In this document: positions 1 through 9,061 of the stretch, in pieces | How the letters are laid out: each line of letters starts with the position of its first letter | Position numbering within the stretch: position 1 is the first letter of the stretch | Made by a program: the position numbers and the translations under genes | Notes under the pieces: generated by a model | The model's database searches: none | Told to the model about the DNA's origin: nothing | Seen by the model: only the letters and a program-made list of their open reading frames with translations | From: Patescibacteria group bacterium | Lineage (GTDB): Bacteria > Patescibacteriota > Microgenomatia > UBA1406 > GWC2-37-13 | Direction of reading: 5' to 3' | Assembly: GCA_023381015.1 (NCBI GenBank) | Contig: JAMCTE010000012.1 | Location: 40,760 to 104,759, forward strand | DNA length: 64,000 nucleotides

Positions 1-164
1 AGATAAACACTACTGCTGCAGTCGTAGTAAAACTCTTCTTTTTGTTTCTAGCACTTCTGGGTAAAAGTAATTTAGCTTTGGCTGTTTTTGCGGATGTTGG
101 AGTAACACTATTGGTTGTTGTGCACAGTCTGCGATTATTCAATTTTGAAGTAAAAACAACATGA
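1..164 (+). CDS. Heavy-metal P1B-type ATPase, C-terminal end (partial)
   Basis: Only the last 53 codons are present, read in the frame starting at base 3 and ending with TGA at 162-164. The tail contains the pattern AVFADVGVTLLVVVHSLRL, which is typical of the last two membrane helices of metal-exporting P-type ATPases (Zn/Cd/Cu type); the catalytic domains lie outside the window. The metal cannot be told from this fragment. The stop overlaps the ATG of the next gene by 4 bp (ATGA), so the two are probably translated together. Confidence 0.7.
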   Translation, partial: INTTAAVVVKLFFLFLALLGKSNLALAVFADVGVTLLVVVHSLRLFNFEVKTT

Positions 165-1372
165 AACAAATAAACTATATTGACATTAAAAAAGACTTTT
201 CTTTACTTGGTAATCCTAATTTGCATTATTTTGATAATGCCTGTCAGACCCTGAGACCACGACAAGTCATAGAAGCGATGACGAAGTACTACGAAGATTA
301 TCCAGCCTGTGGCGGTCGAAGCATGCATCGACTAGCTGCACAGGTAACTAAACAATGTGAAGAAGCTCGTCAGATCATTGCCAGTTTTATTGGGGCCAAG
401 CGAAAAGAGGAAATTGTTTTTACCAGAAACACCACGGAAGGTATTAATTTGGTGGCCAATAGTTTGAATCTAAAGGCAGGAGATGTTGTTTTAACCACAG
501 ACAAAGAACACAATTCCAACCTTATCCCGTGGCAAATGTTTGTAAAAAAACTAGGAATCATCCATGTGATTGTTCCTTCAAAACCGGACAACACTTTTGA
601 CCTTGAAGCCTACACTCAGCTTTTGGAAAAACACTCAGCTAAGCTCGTTTCTATGGCAATGACTTCCAATCTCGATGGTGTGTCTATTCCTGCTGACAAA
701 GTTGTTAAATTGGCCCACCAGCACAAAGCCCTGATGCTTTTGGATGGCGCTCAAGCCGTACCTCATCACAGTGTGAATGTAGGTAAGCTTGATGTCGATT
801 TTCTGGCTTTTTCTGGTCATAAAATGCTGGGACCGTCTGGAATCGGCGTGCTTTATGGAAAATTTCATTTACTAGAAGAATTAAGTCCATTCCTAGTTGG
901 TGGGGATACGGTTTCATCTTCAACCTATACTACCCAAGAATTTTTGCCACCACCAGAAAAGTTCGAGGCAGGTTTGCAAGACTATGCTGGAATTATTGGG
1001 CTTGGTGAAGCTGTAAATTACCTCAATAGAGTGGGATTATCCGCAATTGAAGCTCAGGAGCTTGAGTTAAATACTTATTTGACAGAAGCCATTTCTTCAA
1101 TTGACGGCTTAAAAATTCTAGGGCCAGAAGACCCAAAAACTCGTAGTGGGATTGTCTCTTTTTATATTCCAGGTAAAGACCATCACCAAATTGCTTTAAT
1201 GCTTGATGAAAGTGCAGGCTTTCTTGTTAGATCTGGTCAGCACTGTGTTCATTCTTGGTTTGCTCTAAAACAAATACCCGGCACGGTGAGAGTATCCTTT
1301 TATTTTTATAATACGCTGGAAGAAGCGGAAGCTTTTGTGCATTCGCTCAAAAAAGTTGTGAGTATTTTATAG
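161..1372 (+). CDS. sufS: Cysteine desulfurase, SufS/CsdA-type class V aminotransferase
   Basis: PLP enzyme that takes sulfur from L-cysteine for iron-sulfur cluster or thio-cofactor assembly in the cytoplasm. The PLP lysine is Lys221 in SGHKMLGPSG and the persulfide cysteine is Cys362 in RSGQHCVHSW. The 403-residue length and both positions match the SufS family. Translation is coupled to the upstream metal ATPase by a 4-bp overlap. No sufB, sufC, sufD or sufU gene is visible nearby, so it may serve another acceptor. Family assignment is firm; the exact role is inference. Confidence 0.88.
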   Translation: MKQINYIDIKKDFSLLGNPNLHYFDNACQTLRPRQVIEAMTKYYEDYPACGGRSMHRLAAQVTKQCEEARQIIASFIGAKRKEEIVFTRNTTEGINLVANSLNLKAGDVVLTTDKEHNSNLIPWQMFVKKLGIIHVIVPSKPDNTFDLEAYTQLLEKHSAKLVSMAMTSNLDGVSIPADKVVKLAHQHKALMLLDGAQAVPHHSVNVGKLDVDFLAFSGHKMLGPSGIGVLYGKFHLLEELSPFLVGGDTVSSSTYTTQEFLPPPEKFEAGLQDYAGIIGLGEAVNYLNRVGLSAIEAQELELNTYLTEAISSIDGLKILGPEDPKTRSGIVSFYIPGKDHHQIALMLDESAGFLVRSGQHCVHSWFALKQIPGTVRVSFYFYNTLEEAEAFVHSLKKVVSIL

Positions 1373-1375
1373 CCT

Positions 1376-2308
1376 ATGTTTTGTATTGCGTCATTTATTA
1401 TTTTATCGATTATCGCCATTTTTAATGCGGCTTATCGTGACCTTGCCAGAGAGGCCTACGATTGTGTTTTCCGTAGGATTACCTTCAAGCCGTGTAATAC
1501 CGGATTTAAAGAAAAAATGAAGGCTAAACTTTCCGGTCAACTGTTAAATCGATCTGTGCGAGCGGCAAGATTTTTTAATCATCACTTTGAACTTTTGTCC
1601 TGGATATTCTTCATACTCACCATTGGGAGTATTTTTTGGACTGGCAAGGGATTATTCAATTTTTACATGTATGGTAGTTGCAATGGATTAAATAAATCAG
1701 GTTTTTGCGCCCTTGATCCAAAGGGGGAAAATAATAAAGTTTCTCAGGCTGGAGGAAGTTGCACATCTGGAACTGGAGATGAAAGCAAAGTGACTTTAAA
1801 CGGAGTCAATACAAGTATATTTCCTTCAATCAACATAGGCGCAAAAGACTCGGTAGTGTTAATTGGTTGTTATAGCTGTGACTACACTAGAAAAGCCTAT
1901 CCAACCATTAAAAAATTAATTACAGAAAATAAAGTTAATTATACTTTTGCTCACTATCCAGTTAAGGAAGAGACTTTGTATTTATTGCCTATTGGTTACT
2001 GTGCCTACAAGCAAAACCCCACCGCCTACTGGCAGCTAAATGATCAGTTGTTTGAGAATAGTAAAGAAGATATCGCAAAAAGAGAGTTTGTAGATACATT
2101 ACTCCAGAAAAATGGTTATGACATTGAGGCAATTAATTCCTGCATTAGTTCCCCTGAAGCTCAATCAGCTGTGGTGGAGCGACGAATTGAATTAGAAAAA
2201 ACCAACATATATGGCACACCACTTCTGTTTATCAATAACAAAGGCTTGGTTGGTCCAAAACCCTATCGAGTATACGAACGAATTCTTAAGGGTTTTAAAT
2301 TTTGGTAG
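1376..2308 (+). CDS. Membrane-anchored DsbA-like thioredoxin-fold protein
   Basis: 310 residues. A hydrophobic N-terminus (about 1-20) and a second membrane helix (about 74-98) are followed by a cysteine-containing linker and a thioredoxin-fold domain with a C-Y-S-C active site at Cys165/Cys168. The sequence YGTPLLFINNKG near the C-terminus carries the cis-proline motif (TP) of DsbA-like proteins. It probably works outside the membrane as a thiol oxidase or isomerase, possibly for cysteine-bearing secreted proteins. It starts 3 bp after sufS and is followed by a terminator, so it ends that operon. The substrate is unknown. Confidence 0.7.
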   Translation: MFCIASFIILSIIAIFNAAYRDLAREAYDCVFRRITFKPCNTGFKEKMKAKLSGQLLNRSVRAARFFNHHFELLSWIFFILTIGSIFWTGKGLFNFYMYGSCNGLNKSGFCALDPKGENNKVSQAGGSCTSGTGDESKVTLNGVNTSIFPSINIGAKDSVVLIGCYSCDYTRKAYPTIKKLITENKVNYTFAHYPVKEETLYLLPIGYCAYKQNPTAYWQLNDQLFENSKEDIAKREFVDTLLQKNGYDIEAINSCISSPEAQSAVVERRIELEKTNIYGTPLLFINNKGLVGPKPYRVYERILKGFKFW

Positions 2309-2375
2309 CTGTAGTAGCTATCTTATTGACTTTCCGCCTGGTTAGGATAATAATTCCCTCAAGTTTACAAGAGCT

Positions 2376-2398
2376 GCCCCTCCGATAGGGGCTTTTTT
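2376..2398 (+). terminator. Rho-independent terminator
   Basis: GCCCC (2376-2380), 7-nt loop, GGGGC (2388-2392) and six T. It separates the ATPase/desulfurase/thioredoxin operon from the secretion operon. Confidence 0.85.
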
Positions 2399-2451
2399 GT
2401 AGCTAGTCCTGCCTAAAGTTATAAATTATTGATTTATATGGAGGTCGGACT

Positions 2452-2787
2452 ATGAATAAAAAAATAATTGTTACTTCTTCTCTCGCCATAACGGCACTAA
2501 TGTTTGCGTCACCAGTCATTGCTGCATCAGCAGACGTAACCAAAATAGAAACCTTCATCAAAAGCATTATCCAAATATTAGTTACACTTGCGGGACTCAT
2601 TTCAGCTGGCTTCTTTGTTTGGGGTGGCGTTGGATATATCACAAGCTCAGGTAATCCAGAAACTCTCGACCGTTCCAAAAAAACTATCATGTATTCCGCG
2701 ATAGGTTTAGCCGTAGTACTTGGTGCGTTTGTGTTGACTAATATCATCTCTGATTTAGCGACTGGAGCATTTGGAGCTACACAATAA
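2452..2787 (+). CDS. VirB2/TrbC-like pilin subunit
   Basis: 111 residues: a signal peptide (cleavage likely after about residue 24, SPVIAA) and two membrane helices (about 33-57 and 77-98) separated by a short polar loop with the pattern GYITSSGNPETLDRSKKTI. This is the small two-helix pilin arrangement of type IV secretion-like systems in Patescibacteria. A good Shine-Dalgarno sequence GGAGG (2440-2444) lies 7 nt before the ATG, which suits a highly expressed structural protein. It is the first gene of the secretion operon. The next gene starts with a homologous domain. Confidence 0.75.
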   Translation: MNKKIIVTSSLAITALMFASPVIAASADVTKIETFIKSIIQILVTLAGLISAGFFVWGGVGYITSSGNPETLDRSKKTIMYSAIGLAVVLGAFVLTNIISDLATGAFGATQ

Positions 2788-2814
2788 GTTCCAATCTTTG
2801 GATTATGAACAACT

Positions 2815-4107
2815 ATGAAATTATTGAGTTTGGCACTAACCACCATACTTACGACACTCTTCTTTCCAACTGTTGCTTATGCGGTAAGTAGTGCCCCAAC
2901 AGAAGTAACAACCTTTACGGGTGATGCTCTCACTCTCATAACAATGATATCGGCCGCCTCAGCGGTCTTTTTTTTAATTCGTGGTGGTTATATCTACATT
3001 ACTTCAAGTGGGAAACCTGACGCCCTAGAAGAGGCAAAGAAAACCATTCGTAACTCATTACTTGGGCTTGTTATAGTTCTAGCATCGAGCGGATTAATTT
3101 CACTTTTGTCCGGTGCGCTCGTAGGGGAAACTGGAAGCACCAATGTCACAACCCTGCCTATTACTCAGATAGAAAGTGTGGCACCAAGTGATGGACTGAC
3201 GCAGGTACTCATCGATGCGGTTAATGGATTCATTCAAAACATTGTTGAGAGCTCCACCAAACCAATCGTTGATGGAATTATGACATTCCTCGGATCAACC
3301 CCATCACTTCTAGCTAATGCTTCAATCGTGAAATTCTGGTTAATTATGCTCGGGATTGTGGACAGCTTGTTCGTCCTCGTAGTTGCATTGCTTGGCCTAC
3401 AGTTTATGAGCGCTTCCACCTTTGGTTTTGAGGAAATTGAATTTAAACATCTCTTGCCTAGAATTGGTCTGGCTTTCCTTGGGGCGAACGCGTCCTTGTT
3501 CCTTGCTGACTATGCGATCCAAGCTAGTAACGCACTGGTATCTGGTGTTATCTCGGCAACTGGAGGACTTAATCATGCTTGGATTACAAATGCCATAACC
3601 ATATCTAGTCTGACCAATGGCACTGCTCCATTTATTATTTTGATTTTTCTACTAATTTTCTTGATTGTCTCTATCGTGCTTCTTCTCATGTATATCAGTC
3701 GTTTGATTGTCATAGTTCTTGGCGCTGTTCTTTCACCCTTTATTTTTCTTCTGTGGACTCTTCCTAAAACCGCTGACTTTGCTGAGATGGCAGTAAAAGG
3801 CTACTTTGTCTCTGTATTTACCATCTTCATCCATGTCGTAACGATCCAACTGGCAGGCACATTTTTATCTTTGCCCGAACAAACTAACAACTCACTTATT
3901 TCAATCGCTGTCGCGATTGGGTTACTCTTAACTCTGCTTAAAATTCCCTCATTCATGATGCAACTTATTCTATTTTCAAGAAGTGTGGGGGCAGTTCGTC
4001 ATATGGGGAGTCAAATTACCAACGTGTTAAGTACTGACTCTAGCTCAAACATGTCATACAAAGGCACCAAATCGGCCAAGTTGCCTAGAAGGAGTGCCAA
4101 CCTATGA
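2815..4107 (+). CDS. Pilin-like domain fused to a VirB6/TrbL-like polytopic membrane protein
   Basis: 430 residues. A signal peptide (about 1-23) is followed by a two-helix segment (about 38-112) whose loop, GGYIYITSSGKPDALEEAKK, repeats the pattern of the preceding pilin. From about residue 135 there are several further membrane helices typical of the VirB6/TrbL inner-membrane channel component. It ends with a basic tail. The stop overlaps the next start (ATGA, 4104-4107). The N-terminal half could be a captured pilin or an anchor that nucleates the pilus; which one is inference. Confidence 0.7.
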   Translation: MKLLSLALTTILTTLFFPTVAYAVSSAPTEVTTFTGDALTLITMISAASAVFFLIRGGYIYITSSGKPDALEEAKKTIRNSLLGLVIVLASSGLISLLSGALVGETGSTNVTTLPITQIESVAPSDGLTQVLIDAVNGFIQNIVESSTKPIVDGIMTFLGSTPSLLANASIVKFWLIMLGIVDSLFVLVVALLGLQFMSASTFGFEEIEFKHLLPRIGLAFLGANASLFLADYAIQASNALVSGVISATGGLNHAWITNAITISSLTNGTAPFIILIFLLIFLIVSIVLLLMYISRLIVIVLGAVLSPFIFLLWTLPKTADFAEMAVKGYFVSVFTIFIHVVTIQLAGTFLSLPEQTNNSLISIAVAIGLLLTLLKIPSFMMQLILFSRSVGAVRHMGSQITNVLSTDSSSNMSYKGTKSAKLPRRSANL

Positions 4108-4577
4108 GAACTACGATAATTCCAGCTCAGATTACGACCGTTGAAGATAAAGTGGCTGGCTCACTCAATATGACTCAGGTATTAATCCTGATGACGCCGA
4201 TTCTTTGGACTGCTATTGTCTATATTTTGCTCACACCCAGTATGAAGCTCACTTCGCTTAAGCTTGTGCTCATTATTATCTCCACGACGATCTCGGGGAT
4301 TTTAGCCTTGAGGATTAAAGACAAAATAGTGGCAGAGTGGCTTGGAGTGCTTCTGAAATATCGCCTGAGACCAAAATACTGGCTTTATAACAAAAACGAC
4401 ATAACCAATCGCACTATCGATATTCCCGACATTCCTGATATTGCACTAGTCTCAAGAAAATTATCAAAGAAATTAGCTAGTAAGCATAAGACCGAGATTA
4501 ATATCTCTGATCTAGTCAGATTCGAGCAATTGATCGACTCTGGCAAAGTTGCCGTTCGTTATCAAATGAAGAATTAA
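4104..4577 (+). CDS. PrgI-family membrane protein (VirB3-like)
   Basis: 157 residues with two closely spaced membrane helices (about 27-45 and 50-68), then a cytoplasmic tail containing LLKYRLRPKYWLYN, a typical PrgI pattern. PrgI/VirB3 proteins sit at the inner-membrane base of type IV secretion systems and dock the VirB4 ATPase. The gene lies just upstream of the ATPase genes, as in other PrgI-VirB4 clusters, and overlaps the VirB6-like gene by 4 bp. Confidence 0.75.
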   Translation: MRTTIIPAQITTVEDKVAGSLNMTQVLILMTPILWTAIVYILLTPSMKLTSLKLVLIIISTTISGILALRIKDKIVAEWLGVLLKYRLRPKYWLYNKNDITNRTIDIPDIPDIALVSRKLSKKLASKHKTEINISDLVRFEQLIDSGKVAVRYQMKN

Positions 4578-4581
4578 AACT

Positions 4582-5199
4582 ATGAGTATCTTTAGCAAAT
4601 CAAAAAAGTCTAGCAGTCGAGGGCAAATCCAGATTAGAGAAGTCGTGGATAATATCCTTGTTCTGCCGGGTAACGAATATCGCCAAATCTTGGAAACTTC
4701 GTCAGTAAATTTTGAGCTCAAGAGTGAAGAAGAACAGGATGTGATTATCGATAGCTTTCAAAATTTCTTAAATTCTCTTCCGTGTGAAATTCAAATACTC
4801 GTTCGTGTGCGAGAAGTCGATATTGATCGCTACGTCGAAGATATTGGTAAAACCAAAGATAAAGAAACTATCCTTGCCTACAAAAAACAGATTGAGGGCT
4901 ATTGCTCATTCGTTAAAAAACTAGTCTCTGGTAATAAAATCCTTTCTCGCCGTTTTTATATTGTCATTCCTTACAAACACACTGAGCGTCATCAAGATAT
5001 GAAGCTCATCAAAGAACATTTAAATCTTGAGAAAGACATCATCATCAAAGGCTTGGAACGCATGCAGATGAAAGCGCGAAGTATAACAGGCCTTGAAATT
5101 CTCAATTTATTTTATGGTTTCTACAACCCGGAAAGTCTGAAAACTCAGGCATTAACGAGAGAAACAGTCGAAGCCTTACTGAAAAATAATTATGTTTAA
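4582..5199 (+). CDS. TraC-like / VirB4 N-terminal-type protein
   Basis: 205 residues, soluble, with no signal peptide or membrane helix. The region LPGNEYRQILETSSVNFELKS resembles the small TraC-like domain that precedes VirB4 ATPases in Patescibacteria and Gram-positive conjugation clusters. It overlaps the VirB4 gene by 8 bp. It probably forms the N-terminal module of the VirB4 complex, encoded separately here. Function is inferred from similarity and position. Confidence 0.65.
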   Translation: MSIFSKSKKSSSRGQIQIREVVDNILVLPGNEYRQILETSSVNFELKSEEEQDVIIDSFQNFLNSLPCEIQILVRVREVDIDRYVEDIGKTKDKETILAYKKQIEGYCSFVKKLVSGNKILSRRFYIVIPYKHTERHQDMKLIKEHLNLEKDIIIKGLERMQMKARSITGLEILNLFYGFYNPESLKTQALTRETVEALLKNNYV

Positions 5200-6991
5200 C
5201 TTAAAGAAAAAATTCACTAGCCTAAAACCAATAAAAGCTTGGCAAAAGAAGCGAAAGCTCAAAGCCATGACAAATCAGGCAGTCAAAATAGCCTTTGGTA
5301 CGCAGGATCAAGTGGATTTAATTTCCTACGCAGGCCTCAAAGAGGAATCAAGCTACCTGCAGATTAACGATAGATTCGTTAGAACTTTGTTTGTCTCTGG
5401 CTATCCATATGTCGCTTCAACTGGCTGGCTTAATAACCTCATCAACTTTAATCACGATATCGATATTAGCTATCACATCGAACAAGTTGACCCGCTTACC
5501 GCCTTGCCCAAATTAATCAGAAAGATAACCGAGCTTGAGTCTACGAAGCGCACCATGCTCAAAGAAGGCAAAGTCATAGGGAGCGAAATTACTGATCCCC
5601 TCGAATCCGCTATGGAGCTTAAAGACAAAATCCAGCGAGGCATGGAGAAACTCTTTCAAATCTCTATCTACATGACAATTAGCGCAGAATCGCTTATTGA
5701 GCTTAACAAAGTCACCAAACTACTAGAAACAGTCATGCAGACGAGACTTTTCTACATCAAGCCAGCAACATTCCAGCAGATTGAAGGATTGCAGTCAATC
5801 TTGCCAAGAGCCGAGAATAAACTAGCACAGAAGCGTAATCTTGATAGCTCTAGTGCTGCCTTAACTTTTCCATTTGTCTCGTCCGAGCTGGTACAGGAAT
5901 CAGGCATCCTCTACGGTATCAACAAATCCAACAACTCACTAGTAATCATCGACCGATACTCTTTAAACAATGCCAACTCAATTATTTTTGCGCAGTCTGG
6001 ATCGGGTAAAAGCTATACTGCAAAAGTAGAAATACTCCGCCACCTCATGCAAGGCACCAAAGTCATCATTATTGACCCTGAGCGTGAATATAAACAACTG
6101 GCTGCAAGTGTAGGCGGAACATATATCAAACTCTCAGCCACTTCCAAAGAGAAAATTAATCCGTTTCAGTTCTCTCAACACTCAGTCACACAGGAAAATA
6201 ATCTGTCGGAGCATATCCAAGATTTAACCGAGCTTATCTCTCTCATGGTTGGGTCACTCACCTCAGAGGAGCGGGCATCGGTTGATCGAGCACTGCTTCT
6301 CACCTACAAAGAGTCTAAACTAACTCCTCGCAAAAACGCTAAAAAACAGAAAGAACTTGAATACCCACTCCTCAAGGATTTCTATAAAAATCTCAAAACC
6401 ATGAAGCATAAAGATTTATGCGATAGACTTGAGCGTTTTGTAAAAGGATCATTATCAACCGTCTTTGATTCCCAAACCAATATTAAATTAGATAACCGTC
6501 TGATTGTCTTTGATATCAAAGACTTAAATGAATCCATCAGATCAATCATGATGATGGTGGTAGCTAATTTCGTTAATAACGAAGTCAAACAAAATCCTCA
6601 GAAACGAATGCTCGTTATTGATGAGGGGTGGATACTCCTCCAAGAGCCGGAAAGTGCGAGATTTATCTCAGGACTTGTTCGACGCGCCAGAAAATACTAT
6701 CTAGGTGTCACGATTATTTCCCAACAAGCCAATGACTTCCTCAACCAAGATTATGGCAAGGCGATTGCAAGTCAATCATCTTTGAGAATCCTCATGCGCC
6801 AAGACACGACCACCATTAAAAAAGTGGCTGATGAGTTTCACTTGTCTGCCTACGAACAACACTATCTACTAACCTGTGATCGGGGTGAGGCTTTAATTAT
6901 TGCTGATCAAAACCATGTAGCGGTTAAAATCGTGGCCTCAGAGCAAGAGCATCCACTCCTGACTACTGATCCCCGGGAAGTCTATATCTAG
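5192..6991 (+). CDS. virB4: VirB4-type secretion ATPase
   Basis: 599 residues. Walker A is QSGSGKSYTAK with Lys273, and Walker B is RMLVIDEGWILL with Asp477-Glu478. The segment VTIISQQANDFL and the late TCDRGEALI are also characteristic of VirB4/TraU ATPases. It powers substrate transport or pilus assembly at the inner membrane. No VirD4 coupling protein, VirB11 or relaxase is in the window, so the system is more likely for secretion, pili or DNA uptake than for classical conjugation; that last step is inference. Confidence 0.88.
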   Translation: MFNLKKKFTSLKPIKAWQKKRKLKAMTNQAVKIAFGTQDQVDLISYAGLKEESSYLQINDRFVRTLFVSGYPYVASTGWLNNLINFNHDIDISYHIEQVDPLTALPKLIRKITELESTKRTMLKEGKVIGSEITDPLESAMELKDKIQRGMEKLFQISIYMTISAESLIELNKVTKLLETVMQTRLFYIKPATFQQIEGLQSILPRAENKLAQKRNLDSSSAALTFPFVSSELVQESGILYGINKSNNSLVIIDRYSLNNANSIIFAQSGSGKSYTAKVEILRHLMQGTKVIIIDPEREYKQLAASVGGTYIKLSATSKEKINPFQFSQHSVTQENNLSEHIQDLTELISLMVGSLTSEERASVDRALLLTYKESKLTPRKNAKKQKELEYPLLKDFYKNLKTMKHKDLCDRLERFVKGSLSTVFDSQTNIKLDNRLIVFDIKDLNESIRSIMMMVVANFVNNEVKQNPQKRMLVIDEGWILLQEPESARFISGLVRRARKYYLGVTIISQQANDFLNQDYGKAIASQSSLRILMRQDTTTIKKVADEFHLSAYEQHYLLTCDRGEALIIADQNHVAVKIVASEQEHPLLTTDPREVYI

Positions 6992-6993
6992 CC

Positions 6994-7611
6994 ATGAATC
7001 CAAAGCTAGTACTTACTCTCTGGTCGTTTCGCAAAGAACTTAAATTCGTCCTCCTCGCATTCCTCACTATCCTCATGCTTCCAGTCATTGCGGTCATTCT
7101 GCTAACTCAGGTGGGTATCAATGTCATCTCTGACAAACTGGTTGATCAAAATACTACAACTCAGGCTATTCAGATCAAAGATCCAACAACTGGAGAGGTG
7201 GTAAAGGAGATAAACCCCACCGTTGTGTGGCCAACCAAAGGCGTAATTACTCTGGAATTTGCACAATCGAGCATGTATCAGGTCTTCCATACTGGCATTG
7301 ATATTGCCTCTAAGCTTGATGAGCCAGTGAACCCCGCTATGGACGGCACTGTTATTTACGCGGGAGAGATATTTTGGGGATATGGCAAACACGTCATTAT
7401 TGATCATGGTAATAATGTCGTGACCATCTATGCCCACCTAAACAAGATTTATGTCTTTAAAGGCCAAAAGGTGACCACCAGCGATGTAATTGGTGGCCAA
7501 GGTCAAACTGGCTGGGCAACAGGCGTACATCTCCACTTTCAGGTGAATGTATATGGAGTACCGGTGAATCCGAGAGTCTTTTTGGATAAGGAATATAAAA
7601 ATATTCACTAA
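6994..7611 (+). CDS. M23 (LytM-type) peptidoglycan endopeptidase, membrane-anchored
   Basis: 205 residues. One membrane helix (about 16-42) is followed by an extracytoplasmic M23 domain. The zinc site is visible: His99 and Asp103 in HTGIDIA, His148 in YAHL, and His179-x-His181 in GVHLHFQV. It probably opens the cell wall locally for the secretion apparatus, the role of VirB1-like enzymes. It begins 2 bp after virB4 and ends the operon, overlapping the convergent nucleotidyltransferase gene by 4 bp. Confidence 0.85.
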   Translation: MNPKLVLTLWSFRKELKFVLLAFLTILMLPVIAVILLTQVGINVISDKLVDQNTTTQAIQIKDPTTGEVVKEINPTVVWPTKGVITLEFAQSSMYQVFHTGIDIASKLDEPVNPAMDGTVIYAGEIFWGYGKHVIIDHGNNVVTIYAHLNKIYVFKGQKVTTSDVIGGQGQTGWATGVHLHFQVNVYGVPVNPRVFLDKEYKNIH

Positions 7612-9011
7612 TACCTAGTGTTCACATAATAACCATGCCTTCCGCCACATGGATAACCATATTTATCTTTGTGGGCATTGAGGATTCCATTATTTGAGGA
7701 TCTCGTAAATTTCTTACCACAATAGCTACATTGGTAGACATATTTAGGACCCAATGAATGTCGAGTACCAATTCTTCTAAAACTAGTTCGTGGGCGAAAT
7801 TGTGGTTTATTGGGATCAAAAAGGTAAGGATTTTCTGGAGTTTCTCCTGCTTTCGATAGCTCTATGAGGAATCCCTCTCTCGGAGTGAAGCTATCGTCGG
7901 TATTTTCGATGGACTGAAAATTTTCTGCAACAAAACATCTAATGCCGGGAAGGTGTTGACCTCCAGAACAGTTATACGCATAAAAATACTCGCGTTGTTG
8001 GCCATCCCTTTTCTGTAGATATTTCAAGGAATAAGGCTCAATAACGCGATCTTCACCTTTATACCTCACTCTCAAAAGGGTTTGTGATCGAGCCGCTTTC
8101 ATGATCGGCATGCGCAAATCTTCCCCAAAATAAGCAAAGTCTGTATATCCACTGTCCGTGTAAATACTAAATATACTTTCGAGGTCAGCAAGAAGAGTAT
8201 TTATGGCATCATCAACTCCAAAAATAATACTTTTGGCACATACGAGAGATTTGTCCCAGTACTCACGGAAATAGTCGAATGAGGTTTTTAACAGGATATT
8301 TTTCAAGACTTGAGGGTTCCGTTCAAATATTGTTTTTTTGATTAGTGTTTCAACAACTTCTTTTTTGTTTAGCTGCCCTCCCAGTAACTTTATTGAGTAT
8401 GCATAATCGAATAGATCGGGTGCATGTTGTCTTTGAAGCAAACATTTTAACTTTGTAGCGATAATTTCCTCCAACTTTACACACTTGATATCTACTACAA
8501 GCTCCGAGAAATCAGAATAGGGGTGAATAAGTTTTACGCTTTGAATAGGCAAAAGAACCTTATCAAAGCGGGTTATGTCCATGGATATTTTAATCCTGAA
8601 ATGATCGGTATTGCCGTAAAAATCTCTAAAATATACCCTCGCCTCATAAACCTTCAGTCCTGGAATTGGAACTTCGCTAGCAGAAAATTTTTCTTCCACT
8701 TTATTATCATCTCTAATAAAAGATATCTCGGCTTTTTCTTGGATAAAGTCACATACTTTATTAATTTCGCTTAGTAGAACTTCCTGAGAGATATCTCCTG
8801 GGATACCAAAATCTAGATCATTTGAATATCTGGTATTTTCAAAGTATCCTTTTCGTAAAGCGTTACCACCTTTCAGGAACAAAGTTTCCTTCAGATCACT
8901 AATGGTAAAAAGACCATATAACAACCAGCCGAAGACATAATCTCTTTCCACATTTGCTCGGTGAATTTGAAACTCTAATGATTTTGCATCTATTTCGTCT
9001 TTTTGAATCAT
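7608..9011 (-). CDS. AbiEii-type nucleotidyltransferase fused to WYL-like and zinc-finger domains
   Basis: About 467 residues from ATG at 9011; a TTG 12 bp upstream is possible. The N-terminal half carries the AbiEii/AbiGii nucleotidyltransferase pattern FLKGGNALRKG (about 45-56) and YSNDLDFGIP with the metal-binding Asp65-x-Asp67. Residues about 315-405 look like a WYL ligand-binding domain (VIEPYSLKYL, REYFYAYN, GIRCFVAENFQSI). The C-terminus is a small zinc-binding segment, YQCSYCGKKF, with a later H and C. AbiEii enzymes are toxins of abortive-infection/toxin-antitoxin pairs. The divergent Xre gene would be the candidate partner. The domain combination is unusual. Confidence 0.7.
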   Translation of the reverse strand: MIQKDEIDAKSLEFQIHRANVERDYVFGWLLYGLFTISDLKETLFLKGGNALRKGYFENTRYSNDLDFGIPGDISQEVLLSEINKVCDFIQEKAEISFIRDDNKVEEKFSASEVPIPGLKVYEARVYFRDFYGNTDHFRIKISMDITRFDKVLLPIQSVKLIHPYSDFSELVVDIKCVKLEEIIATKLKCLLQRQHAPDLFDYAYSIKLLGGQLNKKEVVETLIKKTIFERNPQVLKNILLKTSFDYFREYWDKSLVCAKSIIFGVDDAINTLLADLESIFSIYTDSGYTDFAYFGEDLRMPIMKAARSQTLLRVRYKGEDRVIEPYSLKYLQKRDGQQREYFYAYNCSGGQHLPGIRCFVAENFQSIENTDDSFTPREGFLIELSKAGETPENPYLFDPNKPQFRPRTSFRRIGTRHSLGPKYVYQCSYCGKKFTRSSNNGILNAHKDKYGYPCGGRHGYYVNTRY

Positions 9012-9047
9012 ATTTATACACAAACTGGCTTATTTACTACGCAATAG

Positions 9048-9053
9048 TATAAT
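9048..9053 (+). promoter_or_regulatory. TATAAT box of the xre gene (leaderless)
   Basis: TATAAT lies 8 nt before the ATG at 9062, so the message would start at or next to the start codon. The whole intergenic gap to the divergent nucleotidyltransferase gene is only about 50 bp, so one bound Xre protein could control both directions. Confidence 0.55.
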
Positions 9054-9061
9054 ATAAATAT

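Noticed and set aside
2452..7611. Complete conjugative element
   Set aside because: No relaxase, coupling protein, integrase or attachment repeats are present in the window.
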